A stretch of 64,000 bases of DNA from Chrysomallon squamiferum (lineage: Eukaryota > Mollusca > Gastropoda > Neomphalida > Peltospiridae): assembly GCA_012295275.1 (NCBI GenBank), contig CM022669.1, forward strand, positions 16,370,172 to 16,434,171. The letters are read 5' to 3'. Of this stretch, positions 62,932-64,000 are shown piece after piece. The notes beneath the pieces were generated by a model. The model did no database searches, was not told the origin of the DNA, and worked only from the letters and a program-made list of their open reading frames with translations. The translations under genes were made by a program, and so were the position numbers. Each line of letters opens with the position of its first letter. Position 1 is the stretch's first letter.

Positions 62932-63927
62932 TCATAAGAGCATTATTTCTTCTCTGGTTTTTGTGCTGTTAATATTAGTAGATTTCTCCTTGAAAAATAT
63001 GCGTCTCAGCTGTACCCTGAAATTGCTTCCAGAAAGAATGTAAATATAGAAGTTCACCGCGTAATTTATTTGAGAAATGGCCACAAAGATGTCTTTCCAC
63101 GGTGCAATGGCAATCAAAAAATGTCTGGCCACGTCTCGGCTGTAACAGTGGACTACGATAATGGTCGTAAAAGACAAAACAACGAGAGGCAAAAGGGTCA
63201 GAATGTAAGTGAAGCAAATCGTCAGGAGCATCATGGTTGTTTTGTGTCTCCGCTGAGAACACCTCGAGAATCTGGACGAGTCCGTGTTGCCCGCCGCCCT
63301 ACTGATGCTTTTGATCTTACAGACGACGAGGACGTTGCAGACGAAGACGGACACAAGCGGCAGAACGAAGCAAAGAGTGAACTGGTAGAAGTAGACGTGC
63401 AGAGACGTGTAGTACACCGCCAGTCGCGGCGAGCTCATGCACTGGTCGTCCACCTTCTTCACCATGATGATACGAAAAACCTGGGTGTACGACATCAGAG
63501 CAAACATCGACAGAATCACGGCCACGGCTCCTTTCTGGGTGACGAGTGAGTTTCTCCTGAAAGGAAAGAACACGACGAGGAGTCTTTCTCCTGCCATGCT
63601 GACGATTAGCCAGGAGGACATCAGGTAACAGACCGACTCGGAGAAAGCGTAGATTTTGCAACTGATGTCGGTGAAAACGGTCCACACGCCCGGTTTTCTG
63701 AGATACAGCAGAAGCTCGTCGACCAGTCGAACTTCGTGACCAATCAGAGTCAAGGAATCAAACACAGCGAGTGCACAGAGGTAGTGACTGTATGATTTAG
63801 TTCTCAAGTATTTCGACTTCATCACTATGAAGGACAAACAGTTTCCGACAAGCCCAACCAGAGCGATAATAGACACTGTGACTTCTTTAAAAATCCAGCC
63901 CCAGTCTGGTAAAACATGGCTTGACAT
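62932..63927 (-). CDS. Class A (rhodopsin-like) GPCR, probably a peptide-type receptor
   Basis: A single coding exon of 331 residues with seven hydrophobic helices. Hallmarks: TM1 GN (Asn29), TM2 LAxxD (Asp57), Cys90 pairing with a Cys in extracellular loop 2 (VDDQC), TM3 GERL in place of DRY (Arg115), TM5 Pro (FVLPLV), TM6 CFTYILTLLP with the usual Trp position replaced, and TM7 NFYIY (Asn292-Tyr296) in place of NPxxY. The TM4 Trp is not evident. An acceptor (TTTTTACAG, exon start 63935) lies 8 bases before ATG 63927, implying a noncoding upstream exon outside the window. The pattern fits the expanded orphan neuropeptide-receptor families of lophotrochozoans; the ligand is unknown. TM3 and TM7 departures are common in such families but could affect coupling. 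Confidence 0.85.
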   Translation of the reverse strand: MSSHVLPDWGWIFKEVTVSIIALVGLVGNCLSFIVMKSKYLRTKSYSHYLCALAVFDSLTLIGHEVRLVDELLLYLRKPGVWTVFTDISCKIYAFSESVCYLMSSWLIVSMAGERLLVVFFPFRRNSLVTQKGAVAVILSMFALMSYTQVFRIIMVKKVDDQCMSSPRLAVYYTSLHVYFYQFTLCFVLPLVSVFVCNVLVVCKIKSISRAAGNTDSSRFSRCSQRRHKTTMMLLTICFTYILTLLPLVVLSFTTIIVVHCYSRDVARHFLIAIAPWKDIFVAISQINYAVNFYIYILSGSNFRVQLRRIFFKEKSTNINSTKTREEIMLL

Positions 63928-64000
63928 TTGGTATCCTGTAAAAATATGAAGAAAATAAAACAACCTAATAAGATTTCAGGAATACACAATACCGGGATTT

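Noticed and set aside
63070-63549. 159-residue plus-strand ORF opposite the GPCR
   Set aside because: Antisense shadow of the GPCR coding exon; composition is explained by the opposite strand.

Overview
This 64-kb window comes from an intron-rich animal nuclear genome. It is very AT-rich and full of microsatellites such as (ATT)n, (TTTA)n, (CT)n and (CA)n, with small GC-richer islands where exons sit. Spliced genes with GT-AG introns, a metazoan ciliary protein (WDR93), nicalin and a neuropeptide-type receptor point to a bilaterian invertebrate. The general look, with short introns, abundant AT microsatellites and an L1/Tx1-like LINE fossil, suggests a spiralian and plausibly a mollusc. No species is assigned.

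Layout. 1-10.7 kb (+): the 3' sixteen coding exons of WDR93, entering from the left edge. 10.7-16.6 kb: AT-rich spacer with a dead LINE. 16.6-17.6 kb: a CpG-richer island with a YY1-like motif between two small divergent candidate ORFs. 19.6-26.7 kb (+): a two-exon gene for a 186-residue basic protein of unknown family, with a 6.5-kb intron holding a ~150-bp-arm inverted repeat and a very long (CT)n tract. 27.06 kb (+): a weak candidate first exon for a secreted peptide. 30.4-33.9 kb (+): copper amine oxidase gene A. 36.8-45.6 kb (-): complete 14-exon NCLN (nicalin), with a 784-bp TIR element in one intron. 47.7-50.6 kb (-): copper amine oxidase gene B. 52.5-62.9 kb: gene-poor spacer with a perfect 36-bp palindrome and a 2.7-kb C-depleted AAAGT-type array. 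62.9-63.9 kb (-): a class A GPCR coding exon.

The genes do not form one pathway. The clearest relationship is the amine oxidase pair. Both are predicted type II membrane enzymes with all catalytic and copper-binding residues intact. They share identical intron positions and phases and identical lengths for coding exons 2 and 3, yet lie in opposite orientation on either side of NCLN, so they are old tandem or inverted duplicates. Exon models were read by eye from splice sites and reading frame. Each full-length model stays in frame across every junction.
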